Of a DNA stretch of 13,931 bases, positions 1 through 7,175 are shown one piece after another. The position numbers and the translations under genes are program-made. The notes under the pieces are model-generated. The model was not told the origin of the DNA and did not search any database. It saw nothing but the letters and a program-made list of their open reading frames with translations. Origin of the DNA: Sphingobacteriaceae bacterium (GTDB lineage Bacteria; Bacteroidota; Bacteroidia; Sphingobacteriales; Sphingobacteriaceae); contig CANHHZ010000031.1 in assembly GCA_947460275.1 (NCBI GenBank), positions 1-13,931 of the forward strand, written 5' to 3'. Numbering within the stretch: position 1 is the first letter of the stretch; each line of letters begins with the position of its first letter.

Positions 1-167
1 CTATGCGAAGCAGGAGTACGATTGCTATTGCGGGTGCCGTAATAGAAAACTGTTTTTCCATCAATTACATATTTTCCTTGCGGAAAAGTTACAGCACTGC
101 CGCTGCTATACACAAAGGTCGAAGAAAATACCCAACGTTTACCAGGCTTGTAAATACCCACCACCGA
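1..167 (-). pseudogene. Continuation of the TonB receptor barrel beyond the premature TGA
   Basis: Reading on in the same frame after TGA 168-170 gives 55 further codons without a stop, down to the left edge. The translation begins SVVGIYKPGKRWVFSSTFVY and continues with SSGSAVTFPQGKY and FYYGTRNSNRTPASH. This is the usual C-terminal barrel pattern of this receptor type: a strand, then 'AVTFP.G.Y', then a tyrosine-rich turn and an 'N..R.PA.HRLD'-like motif. No insertion or deletion is needed to join the two parts. The family normally has a hydrophobic residue (Ile or Leu) between HD and S, and a Leu codon TTA differs from TGA by one base. The remaining C-terminus lies outside the window. Confidence 0.85.
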
Positions 168-2123
168 TCAGTCGTGCGGACGGTCTTGACGGGCGTTGAA
201 CCAATTGGCAGTGTTAATTTGGTTAAATTGTCTTTCTGTTTTAGAGATGGTGTAGCCTACCCAACCATTAAACTTTCCATATTTTTTCTTTAAGAAAAGT
301 TCTAATCCATAAGCTCTTCCTTTGCCATAAATTAAATCGGCCTCTACATTTTGGTTGCCCCTTAAATCGGTTCCGTTTCGGTATTCGATTTGGTTTTGCA
401 TTTGTTTGTAATAGGTTTCGGCCGAAAACGCGTAATTGTTGTCGTTAAAATTATAAAAATATCCTAAAGCAATTTGATCAGCAATCTCGGGTTTGGTATT
501 TAAGCTGTTTAAAATATAAATGTCTGTTGGCGATGAAGCTGTTGAATTAGACATCAAATGCAAGTTTTGAGTATTTCGGGTATAAGATGTTTTGATCGAT
601 TTGTTTTCGCTCAATTGAAAGCTTAGCGAGAAACGAGGTTCTAGATTTAGATAGGTCTTTACAATTTGGCCATTTTTATAGTTGGTAGCACTGGTTGTAT
701 TTCCTGCCAAATCATAAGTTTTAAAGTTTCCGCCACCAAGTACCGAAAACGTGTTTAAACGCAAGCCATACATTACTTTAATGTTGTCGCTTACAGTATA
801 TTGGTCAGAAAAATAAGTCGAAAACTCTAATCCCTTTCTTTTTTCGATGGTAATTTCGTTTACGCTAGATCCCGAAGGTGCCGATATTTGCCCAGGCGCA
901 ATGGTGTGGTGTATGGCATCAAAACCAAATTTTAGCTCGTGTTTATTGTTTAGGGCAAACAAAAAATCTTGTTTAAGGTTAAATGCGCTGATGTCAGAGT
1001 TAACTACAAACTCGCTTCCGCTCAATAAATTTTCTATGGTGTAATCGTATTTACTATAAATTAACGAGGTATTGGCAAACAAGCGGTTGCTAAACAAGTG
1101 GTTCCAACGCAGTGTTCCGGTGGCATTTCCCCATCCAAAACCAAAAGTGTTTGATAAACCTAATTTATCTCTACCAAAATAGCCCGATAGGTAAATGGTG
1201 TTTCTCTCATCGAGTTGGTAATTTGCTTTAGCGTTTAAATCATAAAAATACAATGTGTTGTTGCGAATAGAAGTATCTGGCGCTAGCGCTAAAAAAGCAT
1301 CGGCATAGGTTCTGCGTCCGCTAATCATAAAAGAGCTTTTGTCTTTTACAAAAGGACCTTCAAACTTTAAACGCGACGAAATTAAGCCGACGCCACCATC
1401 AACCGTGTATTCCTTTTTATTTCCATCGTTCATCCTTACATCCAATACAGAGGATAATCTGCCGCCATATTGCGAAGGCATACCACCTTTATAAACCGTT
1501 GCATCTTTAATGGCGTCGGAGTTAAATGTAGAAAAGAAACCCAATAAATGCGATGCATTGTAAACGGTAGCTTCATCCAATAAAATTAAGTTTTGATCCG
1601 CTGCACCGCCCCTTACATAAAAACCGCTATTGCCTTCGCCTGCCGATTTAATGCCGGGCAGCAATTGCAATGTCTTTAATATATCTCGCTCGCCAAACAA
1701 AACAGGTACATTCTGAATATCTTTGATGTTTAATTTTTCAACGCCCATTTGTGGCCTTAAAATGTTCTCGTTTCTTTTGGTGCTGGTAATGGTCACTTCG
1801 GCCAGATTCGATTCCATTAACAAATTAAAATCTAGTTTGATATCTGCCCTAATCTCTATCTGTTTACTTATAGAGGTATAGCCCACATAAGATATTTCTA
1901 TTTTGTAACTACCTGTGGGTATGTTTATTGAGTAAAATCCGTAAGCATTTGTGGCGGTTGTTAGTTTTTTGTTTCCACTTAATTTTATCGTAGCCCCAAC
2001 CAAGGTTTCGGCAGTTTCATTGTCTTTTGCCACACCACTTAAAGTAAAATTTTGAGCATTTGCAGTAGCAAAGCAGCAAAAAAGTAAAACAAATAGGTAA
2101 CTGATTTTTTTAATGTTCGACAT
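168..2123 (-). CDS. TonB-dependent outer-membrane receptor, cut short by an in-frame TGA
   Basis: Outer-membrane beta-barrel transporter that would import a substrate using TonB/ExbBD energy; the substrate cannot be read from the sequence. The 651 residues begin with a signal peptide (about 1-23, ending ATANA before QNF), then a carboxypeptidase-regulatory-like domain (about 26-105, with VGATI and GFYSINIPTGSY), then the plug (about 115-230, with FYVRGG, LLDEATVYN and GGRLSSVLD), then barrel strands. The start is the ATG complementary to 2121-2123, directly before the signal peptide. The barrel is incomplete: relatives of this architecture are usually near 750-800 residues, and translation stops at TGA (168-170) right after RQDRPHD, a point where the family continues. 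The same frame stays open to the window edge (separate entry). The domain order is that of Bacteroidota receptors often followed by a DUF4249 lipoprotein gene; that neighbour would lie outside the window. Identity is sure; functionality is doubtful. Confidence 0.9.
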   Translation of the reverse strand: MSNIKKISYLFVLLFCCFATANAQNFTLSGVAKDNETAETLVGATIKLSGNKKLTTATNAYGFYSINIPTGSYKIEISYVGYTSISKQIEIRADIKLDFNLLMESNLAEVTITSTKRNENILRPQMGVEKLNIKDIQNVPVLFGERDILKTLQLLPGIKSAGEGNSGFYVRGGAADQNLILLDEATVYNASHLLGFFSTFNSDAIKDATVYKGGMPSQYGGRLSSVLDVRMNDGNKKEYTVDGGVGLISSRLKFEGPFVKDKSSFMISGRRTYADAFLALAPDTSIRNNTLYFYDLNAKANYQLDERNTIYLSGYFGRDKLGLSNTFGFGWGNATGTLRWNHLFSNRLFANTSLIYSKYDYTIENLLSGSEFVVNSDISAFNLKQDFLFALNNKHELKFGFDAIHHTIAPGQISAPSGSSVNEITIEKRKGLEFSTYFSDQYTVSDNIKVMYGLRLNTFSVLGGGNFKTYDLAGNTTSATNYKNGQIVKTYLNLEPRFSLSFQLSENKSIKTSYTRNTQNLHLMSNSTASSPTDIYILNSLNTKPEIADQIALGYFYNFNDNNYAFSAETYYKQMQNQIEYRNGTDLRGNQNVEADLIYGKGRAYGLELFLKKKYGKFNGWVGYTISKTERQFNQINTANWFNARQDRPHD

Positions 2124-2150
2124 TTTAAACGATTATGGTGTAAAGAATTG

Positions 2151-2158
2151 CAAAAATA
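2151..2158 (-). promoter_or_regulatory. Putative -7 element of the TonB receptor gene
   Basis: The minus strand reads TATTTTTG here, a full match to the Bacteroidota -7 consensus TAnnTTTG. It would place transcription start about 20 bases before the receptor ATG. No TTG sits at the usual -33 distance; the best is a TTA 22 bases upstream. The call rests on one element plus position. Confidence 0.4.
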
Positions 2159-2306
2159 AGCAACTCTCAGCAATAGAGGGTAACTTAGCCAAGAAAAAAA
2201 GTAGCGCTTGTGTAATTTTTAATCGCAATGTAAAAAACTAGGCCGTTTAATCTATTGTAAAGCAAACATTTTAAAATTCCAATTGTAATTAAGATATTTA
2301 ACAATC

Positions 2307-2792
2307 ATGATTGTTTCTGAAAGAACCCTTAAATGGGCATTATGTTTCTATCCTCCGCTATTATTTCAACGCATTTGGGTTAAAAAATTTCATCCCGGGT
2401 TTAGGGGCGTTGATGTAAAAATTACCAATAGCTTTTTGAATAGAAATTTTAATGGATCTATTTTTGGAGGTACGATCTATGCCGCATCCGATCCTTTTTA
2501 TGCCATTTTGTTCGATCAGTTGATGCAACGCAGAGGCTTTAAAGTTCGTGTTTGGCTAAAAAGTGCTTCCATTCAATACTTAAAACCAGGCTTAACTACC
2601 TTGCACTTTTCTTTAAAAATTACCGAAGAAATGATAGAAGAAGCAGAAAAATCGCTGATAGCGACAGGCAAATTTGTAAAAGCTTATCCCATGGAATTGT
2701 ACAATAAAAAGGGCGAATTGTGTGCTACCGTACTTAACGAAGTATATTTGCGCAACAAGTTTCCGGGCGAACACGAACCTGTAGCCATTTAA
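2307..2792 (+). CDS. DUF4442 hot-dog-fold protein (thioesterase-like)
   Basis: A 161-residue cytoplasmic protein that I place in the DUF4442 family, a branch of the hot-dog fold superfamily that includes acyl-CoA thioesterases. Evidence is the overall length and the central segment FNGSIFGGTIYAASDPF (residues 48-64), which matches the hot-dog helix with its preceding NG..FGG turn, followed by the strand segment VWLKSASIQYLKPG. No signal peptide or membrane segment is evident. No catalytic residue can be assigned with confidence, so acyl-thioester hydrolysis is only a family-level possibility. The AlbA_2 gene starts 13 bases after the stop, so the two probably share a transcript. The start ATG is the only one before the conserved region. 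No clear promoter box was found in the 183 bases upstream. Confidence 0.75.
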   Translation: MIVSERTLKWALCFYPPLLFQRIWVKKFHPGFRGVDVKITNSFLNRNFNGSIFGGTIYAASDPFYAILFDQLMQRRGFKVRVWLKSASIQYLKPGLTTLHFSLKITEEMIEEAEKSLIATGKFVKAYPMELYNKKGELCATVLNEVYLRNKFPGEHEPVAI

Positions 2793-2805
2793 CAAAGCAA
2801 AGCCG

Positions 2806-3432
2806 ATGCATATTAAAAGACTCATACTTGAAGGCGAAAATGTAAGTGTAGACTTTAAGAAAACCATTAGCAGCGCCGAAAAAATAGCCAAAACCTTAGT
2901 AGCCTTTGCCAACAATAAAGGTGGTAAGCTGCTTGTTGGCGTAGCTGATGATGGCACCATCAAAGGCGTAAAAGACGAAGAAGAAGAAAAATACATGATT
3001 ACCAAGGCGGCACATCAATTTTGTAAACCCGCTATCGAGCCCAATTTTGAAGAAATTTATGTAGATGATAAACTTGTTTTGGTGGTAGACATTCCAAAAA
3101 GCGACACCAAACCCCATTATGCCTTAGATGAACACCACAAATGGTGGGTATATTATAGGGAAAAAGACAAGAGTTTATTGGCCAGCAAAATCATTGTCGA
3201 GGTAATTAAACAAGGTAATAAAGAAACAGGTCAGTTCATTACTTATGCCGAAAACGAGAAAAAACTACTTGCTTACTTGGCACAACACGGCCGTATTACT
3301 TTAAAAGAATACAGCAAACTTACCCGAAGCGCCAATAAAAAGGCTCAAAAAATAATAGTTAGCTTGATTTTAACTGGCATCTTAATTCCTCATCTCTCAG
3401 AAAAAGAAGAATACTTTACCGCGGCTGTTTAA
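2806..3432 (+). CDS. AlbA_2 / Schlafen-type putative DNA-binding protein with C-terminal winged helix
   Basis: A 208-residue cytoplasmic protein. The N-terminal part (about 8-125) has the pattern of the AlbA_2 (Schlafen, formerly 'divergent AAA-4') domain: an early 'E...DFK' motif (DFKKT, 16-20), then ALVAFANNKGG-like text (LVAFANNKGGKLLVGVADDG, 31-50), then the 'I.GV' turn. The C-terminal segment (about 150-200: EKKLLAYLAQHGRITLKEYS and onward) looks like a winged helix-turn-helix. Members are often annotated as ATP-binding or transcriptional regulators, but a biochemical role is not established for most. The gene follows the DUF4442 gene by 13 bases and precedes the MATE gene by 55 bases, so it could regulate that cluster; this is inference. 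Family assignment is good; function is unknown. Confidence 0.8.
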   Translation: MHIKRLILEGENVSVDFKKTISSAEKIAKTLVAFANNKGGKLLVGVADDGTIKGVKDEEEEKYMITKAAHQFCKPAIEPNFEEIYVDDKLVLVVDIPKSDTKPHYALDEHHKWWVYYREKDKSLLASKIIVEVIKQGNKETGQFITYAENEKKLLAYLAQHGRITLKEYSKLTRSANKKAQKIIVSLILTGILIPHLSEKEEYFTAAV

Positions 3433-3453
3433 ATTTAGTTGAACCATTTTTAG

Positions 3454-3481
3454 TTGTGCTAAATAAAAATGTCGACTTTTG
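3454..3481 (+). promoter_or_regulatory. Possible promoter of the MATE gene, giving a near-leaderless mRNA
   Basis: TTG at 3454-3456 is followed after 17 bases by GACTTTTG at 3474-3481, which matches TAnnTTTG except at the first base. The ATG is at 3488, so transcription would begin at or very near the start codon. Spacing sits at the lower end of the known range. Read-through from the AlbA_2 gene is an alternative. Confidence 0.3.
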
Positions 3482-3487
3482 TAAACT

Positions 3488-4855
3488 ATGCCTAAAACAC
3501 TGTTTAACAAATACAAATCTTATTACAAGGAAAACTTAATCTTAGCCGGTCCCATCGTAGTTTCACAAATTGGACACATGGCCGTACATATTGCCGATAG
3601 CGTTATTGTTGGTCAGTTTGCCGGCACTACACAATTGGCGGCCGTTTCGTTGGTAAACAGTTTATTTATGTTGGTTTTGGTTATTGGTTTAGGCATTTCT
3701 TACGGATTAACGCCATTGATAGCACAAGCCAATGGCCGTAAAGACAACGACGAGTGTGGCAAATTACTTTCTAACAGTTTAATTATCAATGTAGCAGTAG
3801 GTTTGATTTTGTATGGCCTAATTCATTTTGGCACACTTGGCCTTATCGATCATCTTGGGCAATCGCCCGAAGTGGTGGCTTATGCAAAACCTTATTTAGG
3901 CTTTTTATCGTTTTCTATAGTCCCGTTAATGGTTTTTCAAACCTTTAAACAATTTGCCGAAGGCTTAGGTTTTACCATGCAGGCCATGCTCATCTCCATC
4001 GCCGGAAACCTTATTAACATTGTTTTAGGAGTAATTTTTGTACGCGGCATGTTTGGTATCGCCCCGATGGGTGTAACAGGTGTGGGTTTAAGTACTTTAA
4101 TTGATAGAAGTTTAATGGCGCTGGTTATGGCCTATTATGTGCTCAACTCAAAAAATTTCAAAATTTATCTCCAAAAATTTAAACTTTTAGCCATAGATAA
4201 AATAAGAAGCTTCCAAATTGTAAAAATTGGCGCTCCGGTTGCCATGCAGTATATTTTTGAAATTAGCGCCTTTAGCGGTGCGGCTATTTTAATTGGAACC
4301 ATTGGCACAGCACAACAGGCAGCGCACCAAATTGCCATTACTTTAGCTGCGCTCACTTACATGGTAGCAAGTGGTATTGCATCATCGGCCACCATTAAAA
4401 CAGGTAATTATTTGGGCGAAAAAAGCTTTAGCGATTTACGCAAATCGGCGATTGCAAGCTACCACGTGGTGATTGCTTTTATGAGCGTTGCAGCCCTACT
4501 TTTTATATTTGCCAGCAGTTTACTGCCTTATTTGTATACCAACGACATAAAAGTAGTAACCATAGCAGCACAATTGTTGTTTATTGCAGGCTTTTTTCAG
4601 TTGTTTGATGGTACACAAGTGGTAGGTTTGGGTGTGTTGCGTGGCATTGGCGATGTAAATATTCCCACCTTTATTACCTTTCTTTCTTATTGGATTATCG
4701 GCATCCCTTTAGGCTATTATTTAGGAATTAAGTTAAACATGGGTGTACAAGGCATTTGGTATGGATTAACTTTTGGCCTTTTAACAGCATCCGTTTTACT
4801 GTTCTTCCGTTTTCAGCAAAGAACTAAGCTTTTGATCAATCAACTTTCTAGCTGA
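3488..4855 (+). CDS. MATE-family multidrug efflux transporter
   Basis: Inner-membrane antiporter of 455 residues, the usual length for MATE (NorM-type) proteins, which export cationic drugs or metabolites using Na+ or H+ gradients. The N-terminus shows the family signature: LAGPIVVSQIGHMAVHIADS (19-38), then VGQFAGTTQLAAVSL and GLGISYGLTPLIAQANG, with the acidic and polar residues of TM1-TM2. The rest reads as about twelve hydrophobic segments in two halves; the second half has PVAMQYIFEISAF and the late motif FQLFDGTQVVGLGVLRGIGD. The substrate cannot be deduced. The gene ends in TGA, so TGA acts as an ordinary stop in this genome. It converges with the small membrane-protein gene, with 14 bases between the two stops and no evident terminator hairpin. 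Confidence 0.93.
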   Translation: MPKTLFNKYKSYYKENLILAGPIVVSQIGHMAVHIADSVIVGQFAGTTQLAAVSLVNSLFMLVLVIGLGISYGLTPLIAQANGRKDNDECGKLLSNSLIINVAVGLILYGLIHFGTLGLIDHLGQSPEVVAYAKPYLGFLSFSIVPLMVFQTFKQFAEGLGFTMQAMLISIAGNLINIVLGVIFVRGMFGIAPMGVTGVGLSTLIDRSLMALVMAYYVLNSKNFKIYLQKFKLLAIDKIRSFQIVKIGAPVAMQYIFEISAFSGAAILIGTIGTAQQAAHQIAITLAALTYMVASGIASSATIKTGNYLGEKSFSDLRKSAIASYHVVIAFMSVAALLFIFASSLLPYLYTNDIKVVTIAAQLLFIAGFFQLFDGTQVVGLGVLRGIGDVNIPTFITFLSYWIIGIPLGYYLGIKLNMGVQGIWYGLTFGLLTASVLLFFRFQQRTKLLINQLSS

Positions 4856-4869
4856 GCCGCACAACTTCC

Positions 4870-5028
4870 TTAAACATGATCTTCGTCGTGTTTGTCGGGT
4901 TTCAATTCGCGAGCGTTTAACTCCTCTTCCAATTCCTTTTGGTCTTTTTTGTTGCGCCTTATAATGATAAAAACCAAAACAAACACCACCAACGCTACTG
5001 TTACAAGTACATCTATTTTTAAATCCAT
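4870..5028 (-). CDS. Small single-pass membrane protein (52 residues), unknown function
   Basis: A short protein starting MDLKIDVLVTVALVVFVLVF: one transmembrane helix of about 20 residues near the N-terminus, followed by a basic stop-transfer stretch (IIRRNKKDQK) and a charged, probably helical cytoplasmic tail rich in Glu, Lys and Asp, ending HDEDHV. I chose the ATG at 5026-5028; the frame is open further upstream to a TTG at 5050-5052, which would add 8 residues before the helix with no sign of use. The gene follows dinB on the same strand (68 bases) and converges with the MATE gene. I do not recognise a family. The clean topology (short N-terminus, helix, positive-inside basic cluster) supports a real gene. 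Confidence 0.6.
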   Translation of the reverse strand: MDLKIDVLVTVALVVFVLVFIIIRRNKKDQKELEEELNARELKPDKHDEDHV

Positions 5029-5095
5029 AGGTAAATTATTTATCGTAAGCAATTTACAAAAAAATTAACCTCTTAGTTGAACTTAGTGTTAAATT

Positions 5096-6193
5096 TTAAA
5101 AGAGTTTTGACTGGCCAGCATTAGTTGGGTTTCGAGGTTTAGCCTCCCCAAAATTAGAAAATGAAACACCTAAAAGCCTTACTTTTTTATCAAGGAAGTC
5201 GGTTTGGCTAAGCAACATTTCGGTAACTTCAAGTGCTTCTTCTACCTCTTTAATTGGGTTTGGAAAAGAAATGCTCCGAGTTATGATTTTAAAATCTTCG
5301 AATTTTACCTTTAAAGTAATGGTACGGCCATACATTTCGTAATGCAACACCCGTTTAAATGCCGCTTTGGTAATGTGCATCAACCAATCGTTTAATTCTT
5401 CGCCCTTGGCCAAATCGTAAGTAAAGGTATCTTCAGAACTGATGGATTTGATTTCTTGGTTGGGTTGTACTTCTCGCCTATCAATGCCTCTCACAATGTG
5501 ATAAAAGAACTTCCCACTTTTGCCAAACAGTTGCGTTAAGCGTTGCTCGCTAAGCTTTTTCAAATCTTTGCCCGTATGGATAGCTTGCTTTTTCATCTTA
5601 TCGGCGGTAACCTTACCCACGCCAAAAAACTTCTCTACGGGCAGCTTCTCCATAAACCGCTCAATTTTTGATGGTCCGATAAAAGTAAGTCCATCGGGTT
5701 TATTCATATCTGATGCAATTTTGGCGGTAAACTTATTGATAGAAACGCCTGCCGAAGCGGTTAGGTTCAATTCATCTTTAATGGCTTGCTTAATTTGTTG
5801 GGCAATTGCTATGGCAGAGCCGATGCCTAATTTATCTTCGGTTACATCTAAATAAGCTTCATCGAGCGATAAAGGTTCTACCAAATCGGTATAGCGATAA
5901 AAAATGGCCCTTATTTTTTGCGATACTTCTTTGTAAGCCGCAAAGCGAGGACGAACAAAAATGGCATAAGGGCAAAGTTTTTGTGCCTGTTTGGAACTCA
6001 TGGCCGAACGAATGCCAAATTTTCGGGCTTCGTAATTTGCCGTAGCTACTACACCACCCCTGCCTTCGGGCAAACCACCCACCACCAAGGGCTTGCCTTT
6101 TAGTTCTGGAAAGTCACGCTCCTCTACAGCCGCATAAAAAGCATCCATGTCTATATGGATAATTTTGCGCATGCCGTTGTGTTCCGCTTTCAT
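5096..6193 (-). CDS. dinB: DNA polymerase IV (Y-family translesion polymerase)
   Basis: Error-prone polymerase that copies past damaged template bases. Domains in order: palm/finger catalytic core with the metal-binding Asp in HIDMDAFYAAVE (D15), the second acidic pair in LSLDEAYLDVTED (D111, E112), the SAGVSINKFTAKIASDMNKP segment, the helix-hairpin thumb (KFFGVGKVTADKMKKQAIHT) and the little-finger domain. Tyr20 sits at the steric-gate position. The last residues are QSKLF, which fits the pentapeptide pattern (Q, two residues, L, F) by which polymerases bind the beta sliding clamp. Length is 365 residues against about 351 for the E. coli enzyme. The start is uncertain: ATG at 6191-6193, or the internal ATG at 6170-6172, whose MRKIIHIDMD aligns exactly with the E. 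coli start. The gene follows truC by 21 bases on the same strand and is probably cotranscribed with it. No LexA-type site was recognised. Confidence 0.95.
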   Translation of the reverse strand: MKAEHNGMRKIIHIDMDAFYAAVEERDFPELKGKPLVVGGLPEGRGGVVATANYEARKFGIRSAMSSKQAQKLCPYAIFVRPRFAAYKEVSQKIRAIFYRYTDLVEPLSLDEAYLDVTEDKLGIGSAIAIAQQIKQAIKDELNLTASAGVSINKFTAKIASDMNKPDGLTFIGPSKIERFMEKLPVEKFFGVGKVTADKMKKQAIHTGKDLKKLSEQRLTQLFGKSGKFFYHIVRGIDRREVQPNQEIKSISSEDTFTYDLAKGEELNDWLMHITKAAFKRVLHYEMYGRTITLKVKFEDFKIITRSISFPNPIKEVEEALEVTEMLLSQTDFLDKKVRLLGVSFSNFGEAKPRNPTNAGQSKLF

Positions 6194-6214
6194 TGCTTAA
6201 TGGTTTGGTGGTAA

Positions 6215-6898
6215 TTAACTTATAAAATTCATCATTTGCATTACTCTATTAAATTCGCTGTGTGGTGTGGCGGTAATTTCTATGTCAAGCTCGGTAACGG
6301 GATGTTTAAATTTTAGCCACGAGGCATGCAATAGCATGGTGGTCATTTCAAATTGTTCTTTAAAAAACTTGTTTTGTTTGTTGCAGCCGTGTTTTCTATC
6401 CCCAATAATGGGGTAAAAAATATGCGCAAAATGTTTGCGCAACTGGTGCATACGCCCGGTGGTTGGCATGGCCTCTACCAACGAATAGCGTGAAGTTGGG
6501 TGTTTGCCAAAGGCGACCTCAATTTCGGCTCTTTGCAACGTTTTAAAGGAAGTAAAAGCTTCTTGTAGGGTTCCATTTTCTTTGGCCAAAGGATAATCGA
6601 TATCCATTTGCTCGGGTGCATAACCACGCAAAATGGCCAAATACTTTTTTTGCACCAAACTTTCTTGAAACTGCTTTTGCATTGCAATTTCTACTTCTTT
6701 TTCAAAAGCAAACAATAAAATACCGCTGGTTTTTCTATCTATGCGGTGTACCGGATTGACGTGACGACCAATTTGATCGCGTAAAATTTGCAAAGCAAAC
6801 TCAGTGGCATCATTGGCTATTTTAGAGCGGTGTACCAACAAACCGTGCGGTTTATTGATGGCAATTAAATGTTCGTCTTGGTAAACTATTTCTAACAT
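6215..6898 (-). CDS. truC: tRNA pseudouridine(65) synthase, RluA family
   Basis: Converts U65 in the acceptor stem of certain tRNAs to pseudouridine in the cytoplasm. The 227 residues begin MLEIVYQDEHLIAINKPHGL, close to the E. coli TruC N-terminus as I recall it, and carry the RluA-family catalytic motif HRIDRKTSG with the catalytic Asp at position 54, the same position as in E. coli TruC. Further family motifs are LVHRS (21-25), GRMHQLRKHFAHI and IIGDRKHG. There is no S4 domain, which fits TruC and argues against RluD or RluC. The ATG at 6896-6898 is supported by the alignment of the first residues. It heads an apparent truC-dinB transcript. Immediately upstream lies a seven-copy heptanucleotide repeat, with no recognisable -7 box between the repeat and the gene. 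Confidence 0.92.
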   Translation of the reverse strand: MLEIVYQDEHLIAINKPHGLLVHRSKIANDATEFALQILRDQIGRHVNPVHRIDRKTSGILLFAFEKEVEIAMQKQFQESLVQKKYLAILRGYAPEQMDIDYPLAKENGTLQEAFTSFKTLQRAEIEVAFGKHPTSRYSLVEAMPTTGRMHQLRKHFAHIFYPIIGDRKHGCNKQNKFFKEQFEMTTMLLHASWLKFKHPVTELDIEITATPHSEFNRVMQMMNFIS

Positions 6899-6920
6899 TT
6901 GGCTAAGTTAAGGCTTAGCA

Positions 6921-6969
6921 ATGAGATATGAGAAGTGAGATTTGAGATATTAGACGTGAGATTTGAGAT
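6921..6969. repeat. Heptanucleotide tandem repeat, seven units (consensus NTGAGAT)
   Basis: Seven successive 7-base units with no gaps: ATGAGAT, ATGAGAA, GTGAGAT, TTGAGAT, ATTAGAC, GTGAGAT, TTGAGAT. Five are perfect at the six fixed positions; the second has one difference and the fifth has two. The block begins 22 bases upstream of the truC start codon and is followed by unrelated sequence and then a REP-like element. A short open frame crosses it only because a 7-base period gives repeating codons. Confidence 0.85.
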
Positions 6970-7008
6970 GCTTGCCTGCCGAAGGGAGGAAACACTAAAG
7001 GTGGAATA

Positions 7009-7138
7009 TGTGACCCCAATGGGGTCAAACATTGATAACATAAAGGCAAGAAACATTCGACCCCTAAGGGGTCGAATATAGAACACAAATTTTTATGTCG
7101 CTTAAACGTAAAGGGAAACTACGCTAATCGGGGAAATA
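7009..7138. repeat. REP-like element, distal diverged copy (two hairpins plus left box)
   Basis: Contains hairpin P1 (GACCCC, loop AAT, GGGGTC at 7012-7026), 31 intervening bases, and hairpin P2 (CGACCCC, loop TAA, GGGGTCG at 7058-7074, extended by ATT/AAT flanks to a 10-bp stem). This is followed by a degenerate version of the box that begins each unit of the array at 8196 (gcttaaacgta..., 'acgct.a.cgggga'). The bases from ATGTGACCCC to CAAACATT agree with the copy at 8260 with no differences. The element lies between truC and the small lipoprotein gene. Confidence 0.85.
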
Positions 7139-7175
7139 GAATAGAGTGTTGTTTCAATTTTAAATTTTCCTAAAA

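Noticed and set aside
168..170. TGA read as a sense codon or selenocysteine
   Set aside because: The MATE gene in the same window ends in TGA at its natural C-terminus, and no selenocysteine-insertion hairpin or suitable motif was seen.
3..293. A 96-codon plus-strand open frame at the left edge
   Set aside because: It is antisense to the clear barrel sequence of the TonB receptor on the minus strand.
5029..5052. Eight-residue N-terminal extension of the small membrane protein
   Set aside because: It would need a TTG start, and an ATG lies right before the membrane helix.
6892..7086. A 64-codon minus-strand open frame upstream of truC
   Set aside because: Its translation is simply the heptanucleotide repeat (ISNLTS-type periodicity) plus a REP-like hairpin; it overlaps the truC start and shows no family resemblance.
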